DNA from: Paragonimus skrjabini miyazakii
Lineage: Eukaryota; Platyhelminthes; Trematoda; Plagiorchiida; Troglotrematidae
Direction: 5' to 3'
NCBI GenBank assembly: GCA_014338405.1
Contig: JTDE01001369.1
Location: 30,499-94,498, forward strand
DNA: 64,000 bases
In this document: positions 47,740 through 58,623 of the stretch, piece after piece
Numbering within the stretch: the stretch's first letter is position 1
How the letters are laid out: every line of letters begins with the position of its first letter
The notes under the pieces: model-generated
Seen by the model: the letters and a program-made list of their open reading frames with translations, nothing else
Told to the model about the DNA's origin: nothing
Database searches by the model: none
Program-made: the position numbers and the translations under genes

Positions 47740-48021
47740 CTAAATGAAAACTGATTATCAAACTTTCGACGTCCTACCGAAGCCCGCAGTCAGTAATAAA
47801 TACCCATTCAATTCGCTCATGGTTTTACTTGTTAGACTTTGCGGACTAACGCAACACTTTATTCAGCTGAGAAGTCTACTCATGTGATATGTCAGCGACG
47901 ATAGTTCGGAGATAAGTACTCTATTCCACATTTGCAAATAACTTGTTTGTCACGAGACGTTTGCGTTGTTTGCATATAGGATTTATACAGTCTGCCTGGT
48001 GGCATCAATGTCATGTTTCAG

Positions 48022-48156
48022 CTGCATGAGTTTTATCGATTTGTTTGTCATGAGAATGGTGTTTTCATCGAGATGATATTACTGGAGACGGTGTCTGGCT
48101 TACTGGCTTTCACTCCACTCCAAATCAGTGAATCAAAAAGTATCACTCATTTTGAG
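48022..48156 (+). CDS. candidate lone plus-strand exon
   Basis: A 135-nt interval (45 codons), phase 0 both ends, acceptor tcatgtttcag and donor TTTGAG|gtaaga. It reads LHEFYRFVCHENGVFIEMIL, then LETVSGLLAFTPLQ. The opposite strand is full of stops in this interval. Product not recognised, and no partner exon identified. Confidence 0.3.
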
Positions 48157-48399
48157 GTAAGAATACCAAGATTTCTCTGTTTACCTTTAGTGCTGAGTAC
48201 TTAATGATGAGTATGAAAACAGCTTCAGTAAATAGACATCCAATAGCTAGGTCAGAATATCGTGGCTTTATTCTAAAAAACTGAACGAGTGGTTTCAAAG
48301 TGAGTACCGTGGAATTTTATTCTAGATTAGACTTTCAATTAGTGATCGGAAGTTCCGCATTCGCCATATTGCTGTGATATCATGTTTCATACTAATTAA

Positions 48400-48525
48400 C
48401 AGCCGATATCTTCTCTGAAACTAAATTCTACTCGTTGGACCCCCCGATAGCACCGTAGTAACGTCCACCGTTCTCGTGGTCGCAACTGTGCCTGTGTGAG
48501 TTTGGACAACTCGACAGTATCCAGT
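48400..48525 (-). pseudogene. possible fragment of a non-LTR retrotransposon ORF
   Basis: The minus strand reads LDTVELSKLTQAQLRPRERW, then TLLRCYRG, before a stop at about 48402. The 'L..L..APLKPQQRL.IL' type of segment occurs in the C-terminal half of R2-like and CR1-like elements. Short and without context. Confidence 0.28.
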
Positions 48526-50199
48526 TTATTTGATAGCGTATACTTCACATGACCGCAACACATCTTGTCCTATATACTATTAATGTCAGCGTTTAATCAC
48601 TAATATACATGAAGTACCAATGGGTTGATCCAAATAATTTTTAACTGGAGCCGAACATTTAAATTTCTTTTTTTTAAAAAAGAGATCGTGTTGATCACAA
48701 CTGTATCAAGAAACATAATCTGACCATACGTTGATTCAGACACGACTTCTTGCGAGTAACTTCCGCATTCACATGCAAACGACCTAACCACAATGTAAGA
48801 GGTAAATGCTTCGCTATTCAATAACACTAGAAAGAAACAAAATATCCCAGAGATATTAGTTAGAAGACTTCTCCTTGATCGACGGAACGCTTGCTACAGT
48901 CTAGGATTCAGTTCTCAGCTACTACATAGCGGGAATCAGTCATGCCACTCCGAGTCGGAAACACCAGTTTAACACATCTGCCCGCTCTATCACTCCACTT
49001 TATGCTCACTGCTTTCAGCATCCACGTTTGCCGTAGGTACGAGTGTCTGATTTTGCCTTCATTTAAACTTTAGTCGGTTAGTGAAAATAGGGATTCTCGT
49101 TTCGTGTATCATCTGTTTGCTATACAAATGAAGCGAATGCACCAGCAGCCAGATCACATGACCTGTACAAATTAGTTCTGTGTGCTTCAGTGACCTCCTG
49201 CAGTCTACTTCACAGAACCACATGTTTCAAAATAGCCCTCGTATAAATGTCACGCAACGGTGGACCGATACAGTAGTTGCTCGCCTGCCACATAGACAGC
49301 ATCTACTGTCGCGTTTGTGCAGCACTTCCTATGACTAGTACATACCAGATCCCGGTTGCAACAGGGGAATATGTCGATAAACCACATATACACAAACATC
49401 CAACACGCGGGTAGGCAACGCACCCTAGTCGCATTCGTCGTAACGGAAGGTCTCTGTTAGCGTGTGTTTATGTTCAGGCGTCACTACAACTTTCCCTTGT
49501 TCAAACGCTGAAACTGAAACTGGTTGATGCTAACATCTTGCCTCTTACCACTGCTAGTAATGGTACTATAGACTAGCAGAAAACTGATCCCCCTGGCCAA
49601 AATAGACAGTTTCAAAGGCGCTTGTCAAAACGACCGGGCAGTAATGGAGACAGACTTGTTAGCAAACGTACGTGAGCAGACAAACAGGCTCAACTTGTAT
49701 TCGATCAGGTTGAAATGTCTTCTAACATATGATTGCTATATACAAAATAATTCATCGGTTCGACCGGTCAAGGCTGTAGTCATCGTGATTATAATATGGG
49801 TTTGCTAATGCTCAAGCCCTAACCCTAATTAAATCTGCCACAATATCGTAAAACCACACCATAGGTTTACCAAAGTCCAAGCAACAACAACGAAATGCTA
49901 TTCAAAAATCACCGCTCGAATGCGCACGATTGCACACGAACTGTGCACGCAATCCAACAGTTCGTTTGCCCTGAAACCGACAACACTTGCTCCTTTAGTA
50001 CACAGTCACATGGGTCCGCTCTTATTGGTGTTATCCAAAAGCTCTCTTTATATTCTGAAGTTTTGTGTTCGAAAGTGAAGGGAATAAAATGGTAATATCT
50101 GCCGATATGTTTTCTTCATTTACTGCTCAGGGAATTCAGTGCTTCAAATTCCTTAAACAAAGATGCTGTGCTTCCACTATGAGGGATTTGATCGCTTAC

Positions 50200-50245
50200 T
50201 GATGTTGCGGCATCGAACGCCACCAGAGCGTACAAATGCTTAACT
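50200..50245 (-). CDS. candidate N-terminal exon of the GPCR ectodomain
   Basis: A 46-nt interval with acceptor gcatttttcatag and donor TCA|gtaagc. It enters in the phase left by 50508-50590 (AG|A gives Arg) and reads VKHLYALVAFDAATS, leaving in phase 0. The helix-like pattern compares loosely with the WYQALV region of the vertebrate ectodomain. Exons for most of a Cache domain are still missing between here and 47017. Confidence 0.4.
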
Positions 50246-50507
50246 CTATGAAAAATGCACATGGTCAGGTCGACTACCGTTTTGAAGAGACACTTGTCCA
50301 GAAGAGGCATTAACATTATTAGACTGGTGAATTCATGCAGTCAGTCTGGAGAAAAATGGCTGAATGAATATCTAAAAACTAGGCAACGTTTTGTTTTTCT
50401 GGTTACTAGCTGTTTGTTGATATAATGTACAAAGTTTCCCAACACTGTCAGAACCTTACCACAGAATACTAGATCCCGGACTCTGCATGATCATCAAGAC
50501 CGCTTAC

Positions 50508-50590
50508 CTCGCTCGGTGGAAATGCGCGTGCAATCCATGAATGATCTGATCAATTTTAGCGAGAAATTCTTGAAGTGGCGTTAACTTGGG
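50508..50590 (-). CDS. candidate N-terminal exon of the GPCR ectodomain
   Basis: An 83-nt interval between acceptor gctttag and donor GCGAG|gtaagc. It reads PKLTPLQEFLAKIDQIIHGL then HAHFHRA, an amphipathic helix, leaving in phase 2. The frame joins correctly to the next candidate at 50200-50245. It resembles the long first helix of the Cache domain in the GPR158 family, but similarity is weak. What lies upstream is not resolved. Confidence 0.4.
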
Positions 50591-51710
50591 CTAAAGCTCG
50601 ACGTACATCGTAAGCATGGCTTTTAATCACAGTTTGCTGTAAACCCCTGAAAAAGGTAGGCTGGATCGACCACAAAATAGAACTGTGCTTGACGTAATAC
50701 GAATTTCTCGCCTTCAACTAAAGAATACGAAAAACCTCGATCCAGAGAATAACGCGACTGCTCCTGCTCATTGCTCCCAAGTCAAGTCAAATGACGAGTG
50801 CCAAAAACCACTTTGTACTACTCCAAAAACGTGGTTCTGGATCGTGTGCTTGGAATTTCTTTTCGTTTTGATTAGAGACATTTGTATTCTCGAGGATGGA
50901 GGCGGTTTTGGATGAAAAAGATGGGGTCCTCCGACACTATTACAAACATAATTCGAGAACTTGTACCATCCAATCGAAGGTCTCCATCAATAGTTCAGTA
51001 CAGTAAATGTTAGATTAACATGAAAATATGCGATACTTTACACCGCTTAATGATTTCCTCTGTGGATTGCTAAGGTTACCAAACATCCCAATACTGTTAG
51101 GCTCCTAAACAACTGCAGGAAATAACATACATAATTTTCTTTCAACCGGGCAAAGTATTCAGTACAGTGAACATGAACAAGACCGAGTGCAGGTCCAAGT
51201 AATGTTTATCCTTGCAGACGTACGAAAGTTCTATGCATGTACTATGCCGAATGTTATATTGCTAGAAAAGTAAACTTGAAGTAGATCAAAAGTTCCGCTC
51301 CCAGATAGATATATCCCAGCTGTTCAATATTAACTAGTAAAGGCAATGAGGAGCCCTATACCACGAATAATGGATGTTCCGAAACATACAAACAGTTAGA
51401 CAAGTTCTGCTGACACAAGCCTTAGAGAACTCGTTAGTCAGATCGTATGAAACTTATTCTATCATTGCTGACTATTTGTTAATGAACGTTCCACTAGGAG
51501 AAATAGTTGAGTTTTCATTCATAGGTCCATAACTCGTTAGAGGGGGGAGAAAGATCTTAGTTTGTGCGATCCTGTTTCTATGCTGGTCGGCGAAAAATTG
51601 TGTTGGACGGTTTATAAACATGAAGAGAAAATGAATAAAACTAAATAGAAGGCAAATTCGTTGTAATCATTGCAGCGAGAGACACTGAAATACACTGAAA
51701 CAACACTCAA

Positions 51711-51893
51711 TCACACATGCGCAGTTAATGACCTGTGAGACTGAACCAATATAGAAGTTAGAAAGCTTGTAGTGCCAGTTGTCTCCAACGTATGTGCCTG
51801 ACTCACAGAGTTGGACAAACCGTTCCAATGTGAACAGACCCTAACTGTGAAGCAGTTCCGTCTACAGAATGAGTTGCCTGTTCCACTATTCAT
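51711..51893 (-). pseudogene. C-terminal tail of a non-LTR reverse transcriptase (fragment)
   Basis: The peptide FCRRNCFTVRVCSHWNGLSN, then SVSQAHTLETTGTTSFLTSI, follows the 'FFxxRVxxxWNxLPxxVxxAxTxxxFKxxL' pattern found at the end of many non-LTR retrotransposon ORFs. Nothing else of the element is recognisable nearby. Confidence 0.5.
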
Positions 51894-54800
51894 TTTCAGC
51901 GTTCACCTTTATTTAGTGGGAGAAGATGTGTCAGATGTTTTGTAGTTAAAAATTAGGTCTCCCCTGAGATATCTGTGAGTACTTGAGAATTGACCTAATT
52001 CTGTCAGCCGTTCCGAGTTCATTTTCAATCAGACTTAAACTTTGTGTATCTGTTTTGATTACCTCGGATAACGCATACAGCTATGCATGGAGAACATCCG
52101 CTTTGAATTCGAGAGACTGCTTAAGGGATACATCGACAGGGTATTGATAAGTGATCTACTTGAACCAACACTAGCCTGAAATAAGTTCAATTATCTGATG
52201 TTGTGTATGATACTATTTTCTACCAGCAGTACGTGCTGATATTCTGACTTGTACCATTAATACAAGCATTATTACATTTCATAGTCTTTCATCTTGTGTT
52301 CAACAGAAGCCTTGACATTAAAAAGGAGAATCGTGGAACAACCTGTTCTCCCTGGAAATTCTAGTAGCTAACAGTAAGGACGGTTTAAGACAACTCTGAC
52401 TGCACTATAAGGTCACTTCAGACGGTCGGTATCGGCAGGGTTCGTTGATTGTGTCTCGTGCTTACCAGTGAAGCCTAGTACAACCAGTGTTTTGTAAAGC
52501 CAAGCAAATATGTACTGATGACTGTCTGTAGGGAGAAGAAGAGGTGTTAGTGATGAGCTTAGTTGCAAGCGGACATTCTGGTAAGTCCACCCATATTCGT
52601 AGTAAGAGAAGCGTAACCAGGACTGCTGTGCGCAGGGTTCTGGGGAAGCTGGCATTTGCAATCCTGCCTCTCAACGATAACTTTCTCACAACTGTTTTGG
52701 TTAGACAATGTCGTGTGAGTGAAGCGCGTTTGGTACTCTAATTCAAAGTGCTATTCAGGGTTCCTACAATCGTATCTTACCGAAATACTGTGTTTCTCAT
52801 GTTTCACTTCGCTTGTAGCTGCAGTGACCATTCTTTGGAAAATACTGCTTAATACTTGCGAGAAAGAATCGTTGAGTTCATGCCCAAGGTAATGCAAAAG
52901 AAAGTGCAGCAGAAACCTGACCTCTTCAACGGCTAAACATGGGACCAAGTGACGTGGGTGGACCGGCCAACTTATTCGACGGGTTGTTGTGCAAACAGTA
53001 CCCCCAGATTTCTCGTGCCCCTCAAAACCTTGTGCAAGGGTGCGTAAACTGTTTACTCAGGCAGTTTGTTTGCTTCTGAACTCGTACCGATTTATCCTCA
53101 GGTGTAAAGCCGAATCCTGATCGATGTTACTGTTATTGCTAATCGCGCGTCATATGCATTCCGACGTTCTACTCTCATGGATGAAGAGTAAACGAAATAT
53201 GATTACTGTTTGGCAATAATTCTGTCCTTTTTTAATACAGCATAGCCATTTTTAGTCTAACATTTTTGAAGAAACTGTTGAAGATGGACGGGCAAACAGC
53301 CATGAAAAAAATTATAGGTTCGTCTTGGAAGATTGTTATTTGAAAGCAACCAATAACTAATAACTAATATAACTATGGAGCAAGCATGTTCCACAGACTT
53401 ATAATCGGGTTTCATTTGGGATGACAGACTAGCCAGTTCAGCACGTGTAATTTACGAAGCATATGTCATATTCTAAGATAAACGTCGAGGTAGCGTTTCG
53501 CCAGAAAAAGTTCCTAATGACCCAGGCGACGCGAGAAATGGCAGTGAAAGCCTCTCTGAGATACTGCAATAGGACCTGTAATTTTTTGCTCACTAACCAG
53601 AGTGGACACGTGGTTACGAATGAAACGAAGGCCCTCACGGATCGGCTACCATTGGGGTTCCCATTAAAGCACACAGCCTCCTCTTGAAAAGTTTGCCAGT
53701 TCCACCTCTATTCACAGGGGTCGTTCAGAATAAATTTCAACTGGCCACTCGCTATCGCAAACTCCCATCCGAATGTCCGAGAGATACTAGGCTCTGCCTC
53801 CCATAAAATTCATCGAATTTACTCGTGGTTGGAAATGACTGATTTCCTGATCCAACGGATACGCTCTTGTTGAAAAACCTAGCACCAAGGAACTCAGAAG
53901 ATATTGATGGTGGTCCGTCACACACTCATGGAAATGGACACTACTGACAACACGTCTGGATCTCTAAAAGTGTGTGACGATCACCTAAAAGCCCAACTTC
54001 AACTGCATGGAAATCAAAATTTGCACCTCCTGCACTAGTGGAAGTAGAAATACTCTCGTTTGATCGATCGTGCACGCCTGGTCCCACGTGGATTATCGAT
54101 CTACCATGGCATAGCCAACATGCAATCGAGATTAATTTCCCCGATAACATCTGTCCGTAACACGTGATCATTTTATCTGGCACTGAAGTGACAGATGTCG
54201 CAGGTTGTGTTTAGAGTGTCGAGGTAACGTGACCAAATGGATGAGCTAATAAGAACGTCGTTGCCTTGCAGCATTTTTGCTATTTTAGAAGGGAAAAACG
54301 ACGTTTTAAAAATGTTCGGTGTGTTGACTGGCGTGAACGCCATTCAGCCAGATATGTAAGGCAGGCGCCTCATGAATAACTGTTCCCAGACTACCCGTAA
54401 CCTCAACTACGTCGCTGATGAAGCCGTAGATGTAGCGCTCACTACGCACTTTTGAACTATCTTTGTGAAGAGACTGGGCATGTTCATAAGAAGTTTCACA
54501 TGTTGGATTACACTCCACGGAGAATTTCGAGGTGCACTTCACCAAGCCAGTTTCCACAAAACTCAGTCTAGCAATAGTTTCACCACCGTTTCGCTGATGT
54601 ATTTGAAATGGGTTGTTTTGCAAGTTTCTCATTAATACACACTACCTGTTAAAAAGTACAACACCAACCCGCTGTCAAGTAGCCGGTACCGATGCTGTTC
54701 ATCGTATTCTTCATTAGCTACCACATAGATAAAAACATTTGTCATTGTCGCATAAGACGACTACTGGCTCCTATAACAACGTAACAAAAACAGAACTGAC

Positions 54801-55860
54801 GAGCGATGGTTACGTATAAAACGAGTGAATTAAAACACACTTTCGGTGGCTGCGAACCTTTCACGAACCACGCAGTAGGGTAACGAATATAACATAACTT
54901 CGAAATATACAGAAGATACAAGAGAAAGCTGTCATCGTTGTCCGACTAACCACCTTGAGAACTGATGAATAACTCATCTCTACGGATTTGTTCTTCTATA
55001 ACCCTCATTAATAACAACCTTGCACTGTGAACGACACCCCTTTTTGTTTTGTAACGGGTTTGGATGTATCGAGATGGTAGATCCACTTCAATTTTCCATT
55101 CGACACAATATGTACCCGTAACCGAGCGTGTTCAGTATCGAGAAAGCTTGGAGTATATTTTCACACTTTGAAAATCCATTGTTTTGAGTTACATGTCCGA
55201 AACATATCCACAACATGTCACTTTGGTTTTCCGTTTTACCTGGTATATGCCACTAACTGAACGTTAAATCAACTACTCAAGTAACAAATCGGGTGTGAAA
55301 CCTAATGGATTGTCGGACAAGTCCACACGGAACTGTCCTAAAAAGTCTCATACAGAAATGACAGTGAATATAAGAAAGTGTATTAATGCGGATAAGCTAA
55401 TATACTCCCAACAACTGCCTGAGAGAAACACAGAAAGCAACATTGTTGTATACGGTCTGTCATGTTTCAGTAGAAGGGCCTTTTCTCAAGAGTAGTGTGT
55501 TACTACTCACGGTTCAATGAGTGGTGGGACGAGCCGTCGTCTAGCATTGAACACGTGCCATTTATCTGCGAACTCCTCCTTGAATCCGCTAATTAATGCG
55601 ACAGCACTATCCACTAACCGCGAACGTGATTTCACCACAACAGAAGACGTCATCTCGTGACCTGTTCAAACTCAGCAGTTCGGACGACCATCCTTTTGGA
55701 AATGCCATTGTAACTACGTTCGCACCTCTTCACAAGTCAACGAGAAGGGTGCATTAAGAAAATGAATTTCCTAAATAAGGTGCCAATGAACCTGGCTGTT
55801 GCTTTCGAGACAGAAGATGGACGTATTAATGATTTTGGACTTTGTCATGTAAACTGGTCA

Positions 55861-56150
55861 CACCCCGTTAGTGTGGATGGATATAATCCACCCCGGATTG
55901 CCAGTTACACTGGTCACGGCCACAAGGGATCGAAATAGCAAAGTTATAATGTTTAAGATGCTCACACTTAAACCGACATTCCACGATCGTTCTCGTCCTT
56001 GTTCGGATAGTGTGAATGGCGATCGAACCGGCAATCCTATCACGAGACAGCAAAAACATCATTTGCAGCCCTTGTGGCCGTAGTTGGTGCAACTTGGCAA
56101 TCCGAGCTGAACCGTGTCCGTCTGTACTAATCGGGTGTGAAACAAGTTAG
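55861..56150. repeat. two inverted family C repeat copies
   Basis: The minus-strand copy (55861-56050) includes the reverse complements of GCCGGTTCGATCGCC, GTGTGAGCATC and CTGGCAATCCGGGGTGG. It is followed by a plus-strand tail copy (56065-56150) with CTTGGCAATCCGAGCTG and CTAATCGGGTGTGAAAC. Confidence 0.5.
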
Positions 56151-57051
56151 GACTTAACTACATATGAAGTCTCACTATGAGCGTTGATCAAATGGATAAG
56201 GATTTCGGTTCAATGCGCCAGATGCCCAACTATGAGCGGGGCCGATCATGGAGTGTCTGTCTGAAGGTGAGCATCATGAACATGGCATTATGGACCTTCG
56301 GCTTAAAGGTAAGCGCATCACACCACATCAGACAATCACCGAATTGCAGGGGCTGGAGTGAATCCGAACACAGCGTGTGTTGTAGCCAAACCAACAGTGC
56401 GGAAAAAGAACATGACGCACACATTTTCTGTCACACAGTCAGGGTCCAACCGAATGTCATGCCAGCCGAAGATTTGGCCAGCATGAACCAATGCGACAAT
56501 CGACCAATCAGAAAGCAGAAACCTATTGATCCAATTTGACCAGACTGCCAACACAGTAAGTACATCGTCCACGTGCAACGGCGGGGACCGTCCCCGTAAC
56601 CACGTAGACACCAGTGGTTTGCTGCAGGTTGAACAACGAAGGGGAGTTGATCAATTTCGCCCCGAAATAGGTTACTGTTACGGAATAACATTTACGGAGC
56701 TTACTTAAACGTTTCACCTGGATTATTAAGCGAAATGGCTGGACCGCACGCAGTTGCCAGGGTTAGTAGCTAGGACTGATGTTCATATAAGAGAAAATTC
56801 CAAATTCGGATGGCTTTCGGGTAAACGAATCAGCATCTCATTTAAATGTGCGTTCTGCTGGAAAGTCCATAGAAGCCGCTTTCAACAGTGGACGCGCAAG
56901 AACTGGGCTGCTACACCGTGGCAAAGCACCTGTTTCCGCATCATCCTTATCAGTGATATTTTGACGAAGGGCGGGACAACTACCATCTCAAGACCGCGGG
57001 CAATCCTTAATCATTACTGATAAGTAGTAAGGGATATTGGTTGATATAAAT

Positions 57052-57235
57052 TAAACATCATTCACAACTGATCGCAGCTTGCATGCGCATATGGACTTTC
57101 CGGCATACTCCTTTCAAATAGGAGTTCTGCACTCGACTTCCGCTCTTGTTAGAAGTCACCGGATGTGCAAATACTTACCATGGCCGGTATTTCCAAGGAG
57201 ATTGGCCGAATGATTACTTGTGAGTAAGGTTCAAC
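57052..57235 (-). repeat. SINE family A copy, diverged
   Basis: Minus-strand copy beginning (plus strand) AACATCATTCACAACTGATCG, with GACTTTCCGGCATACTCC and ATTACTTGTGAGTAA matching the family A tail and head. Confidence 0.5.
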
Positions 57236-57947
57236 TTATACCCCTCTTTAGTCAGAAGACAGATAATATAGGACGTTCACTACGAGTCCTATACGATGGT
57301 CCTCGAACTGCTTTCTGAGAGGTGTGACAGAAATGGACAAAACGTTGGAATATGTGTGGAAGCAGTACAATGAAAGAGATAAGCCTGACCACGTTGTGAG
57401 TGATACGATAATTCATTGTTCAGACATAGTACATTGAATAAAACTTTAACGGTAGACACGTACCCCTGCGCAGGTACTTCTTCAGGTCTTATCATCACGG
57501 ATCGAACTCACGACCACGATCGCGAGTCTCCGATTGAGTGGTGTTGATATGACCCAACGGGATCGAAACGGTTGCCATGCACTTCGCTGGTGGTCACCGG
57601 GACAAAAACTTCTGGTAGAAAGGTATACTAATCTAACAGTTACTTTGGTTGTTCTGATGCATGCATTCAAAGGGCTAGTAAACCGATTTCATCCAGATAT
57701 GTTTCACGTTCCTTAGCGGAATGTGGCTTTCAAACTTTTAGTAAACCGGATTAATTTCACCATAAACCGGCATCCAGCCACCTGCGCATTGTTAACACTG
57801 ATCAGTGGCCAAGACCGAAGTATATATGACGTGGCTGAACCACCTACATTCTTGTGGTTCATTATCGCAAACAATAAACCCGTTCGAATCTTCGAAACAC
57901 TGAGTTCTCTTTAACCACTTCATAAGAGCAGAAAGAATAAATATCTT

Positions 57948-58623
57948 GCGGTATGTTAGCATTTCATTTACCCTCATCAGTCGCGAACGTAAAACAAGCC
58001 AGTTATACACATCACACATATAAGGACACACAGGGACTGGACCCGCCTACAAGCACACCAAGTATTATGTAGTCACGAATATGGGAACCCGATAGGTTGC
58101 GTCAACCACTTTGTGCACATAACGTCTTCTGCACATAACTCTTCTGTCTCCGATGTTGTGTACCAGTTTGCTTGCAGTTACACTGACGTTTACATAGGCA
58201 GAACAGATCGACGACTATCACAGCGAGTCGCCGAACACATATCGAAGTGGTTGAAACAACAAATGACGCACCAGCCTCAACTTAATGCACTGACGACGCG
58301 AAATCCAACGTCATCCATTGCTAAACTCCTCATGACAACAGGTCACCAAGTTGACCCATTAAACTCATTCAAGATACTGTTGCGCGATCGAAACACGAAG
58401 TTGTAGCTTTCTGCAAAGCGATGCTCATCCGAACTTACCAGCCGATGTTATGTGTACAAAAGTGGTTGAGGCAACCTATCGGGTTCCCATGGTCCTGATT
58501 ACATAATACTTGGTGTGCTTGCAGGCGTTTCTAGTCCCTGCTTCTCCTTATCTGTATACCGTATATAAATGGCATGTTTTATGTTTGTGACTGATGAGAG
58601 TAAATGAAATGTTAACATACCGT
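57948..58623 (+). mobile_element. 5'-truncated Penelope-like element with inverted terminal repeats
   Basis: A GIY-YIG endonuclease region is flanked by inverted copies of one terminal repeat. The left arm is about 57948-58122 and the right arm about 58443-58623. They share, in opposite orientation, GCATTTCATTTAC, CTCATCAGTC, AAGCACACCAAGTATTATGT and GGGAACCCGATAGGTTGC. Penelope-like elements often carry such terminal repeats and are often 5' truncated. The reverse transcriptase part is missing. Confidence 0.72.
58113..58406 (+). pseudogene. GIY-YIG endonuclease of a Penelope-like element (fragment)
   Basis: Open frame of 97 codons. It contains VVYQFACSYTDVYIGRTDRR, then LSQRVAEHISKWL, with the V-Y-x-F-x-C lead-in, the YIGRT motif and the RLxxRVxEH helix typical of the endonuclease module in Penelope-like elements. 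It ends in TAG at 58404-58406, just before the terminal repeat. Without a reverse transcriptase it cannot be autonomous. Confidence 0.72.

Larger units (their letters stand above)
50591..57051. other. upstream region without a supported gene
   Basis: Expected to hold the start of the GPCR gene if it is in the window. Contains a reverse-transcriptase tail fragment (51711-51893) and family C repeats (55861-56150). A 108-codon minus-strand frame at 54306-54632 with four cysteines is noted but not called. Confidence 0.4.

Noticed and set aside
48681..48834. Minus-strand exon containing SFACECGSYSQ as an EGF-like piece of the receptor
   Set aside because: The acceptor is good, but the entry phase gives an early stop in the required frame and no convincing donor follows.
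49555..49578. 24-nt micro-exon (SIVPLLAV) on the minus strand
   Set aside because: Borders look correct, but eight codons without family alignment are too little to support.
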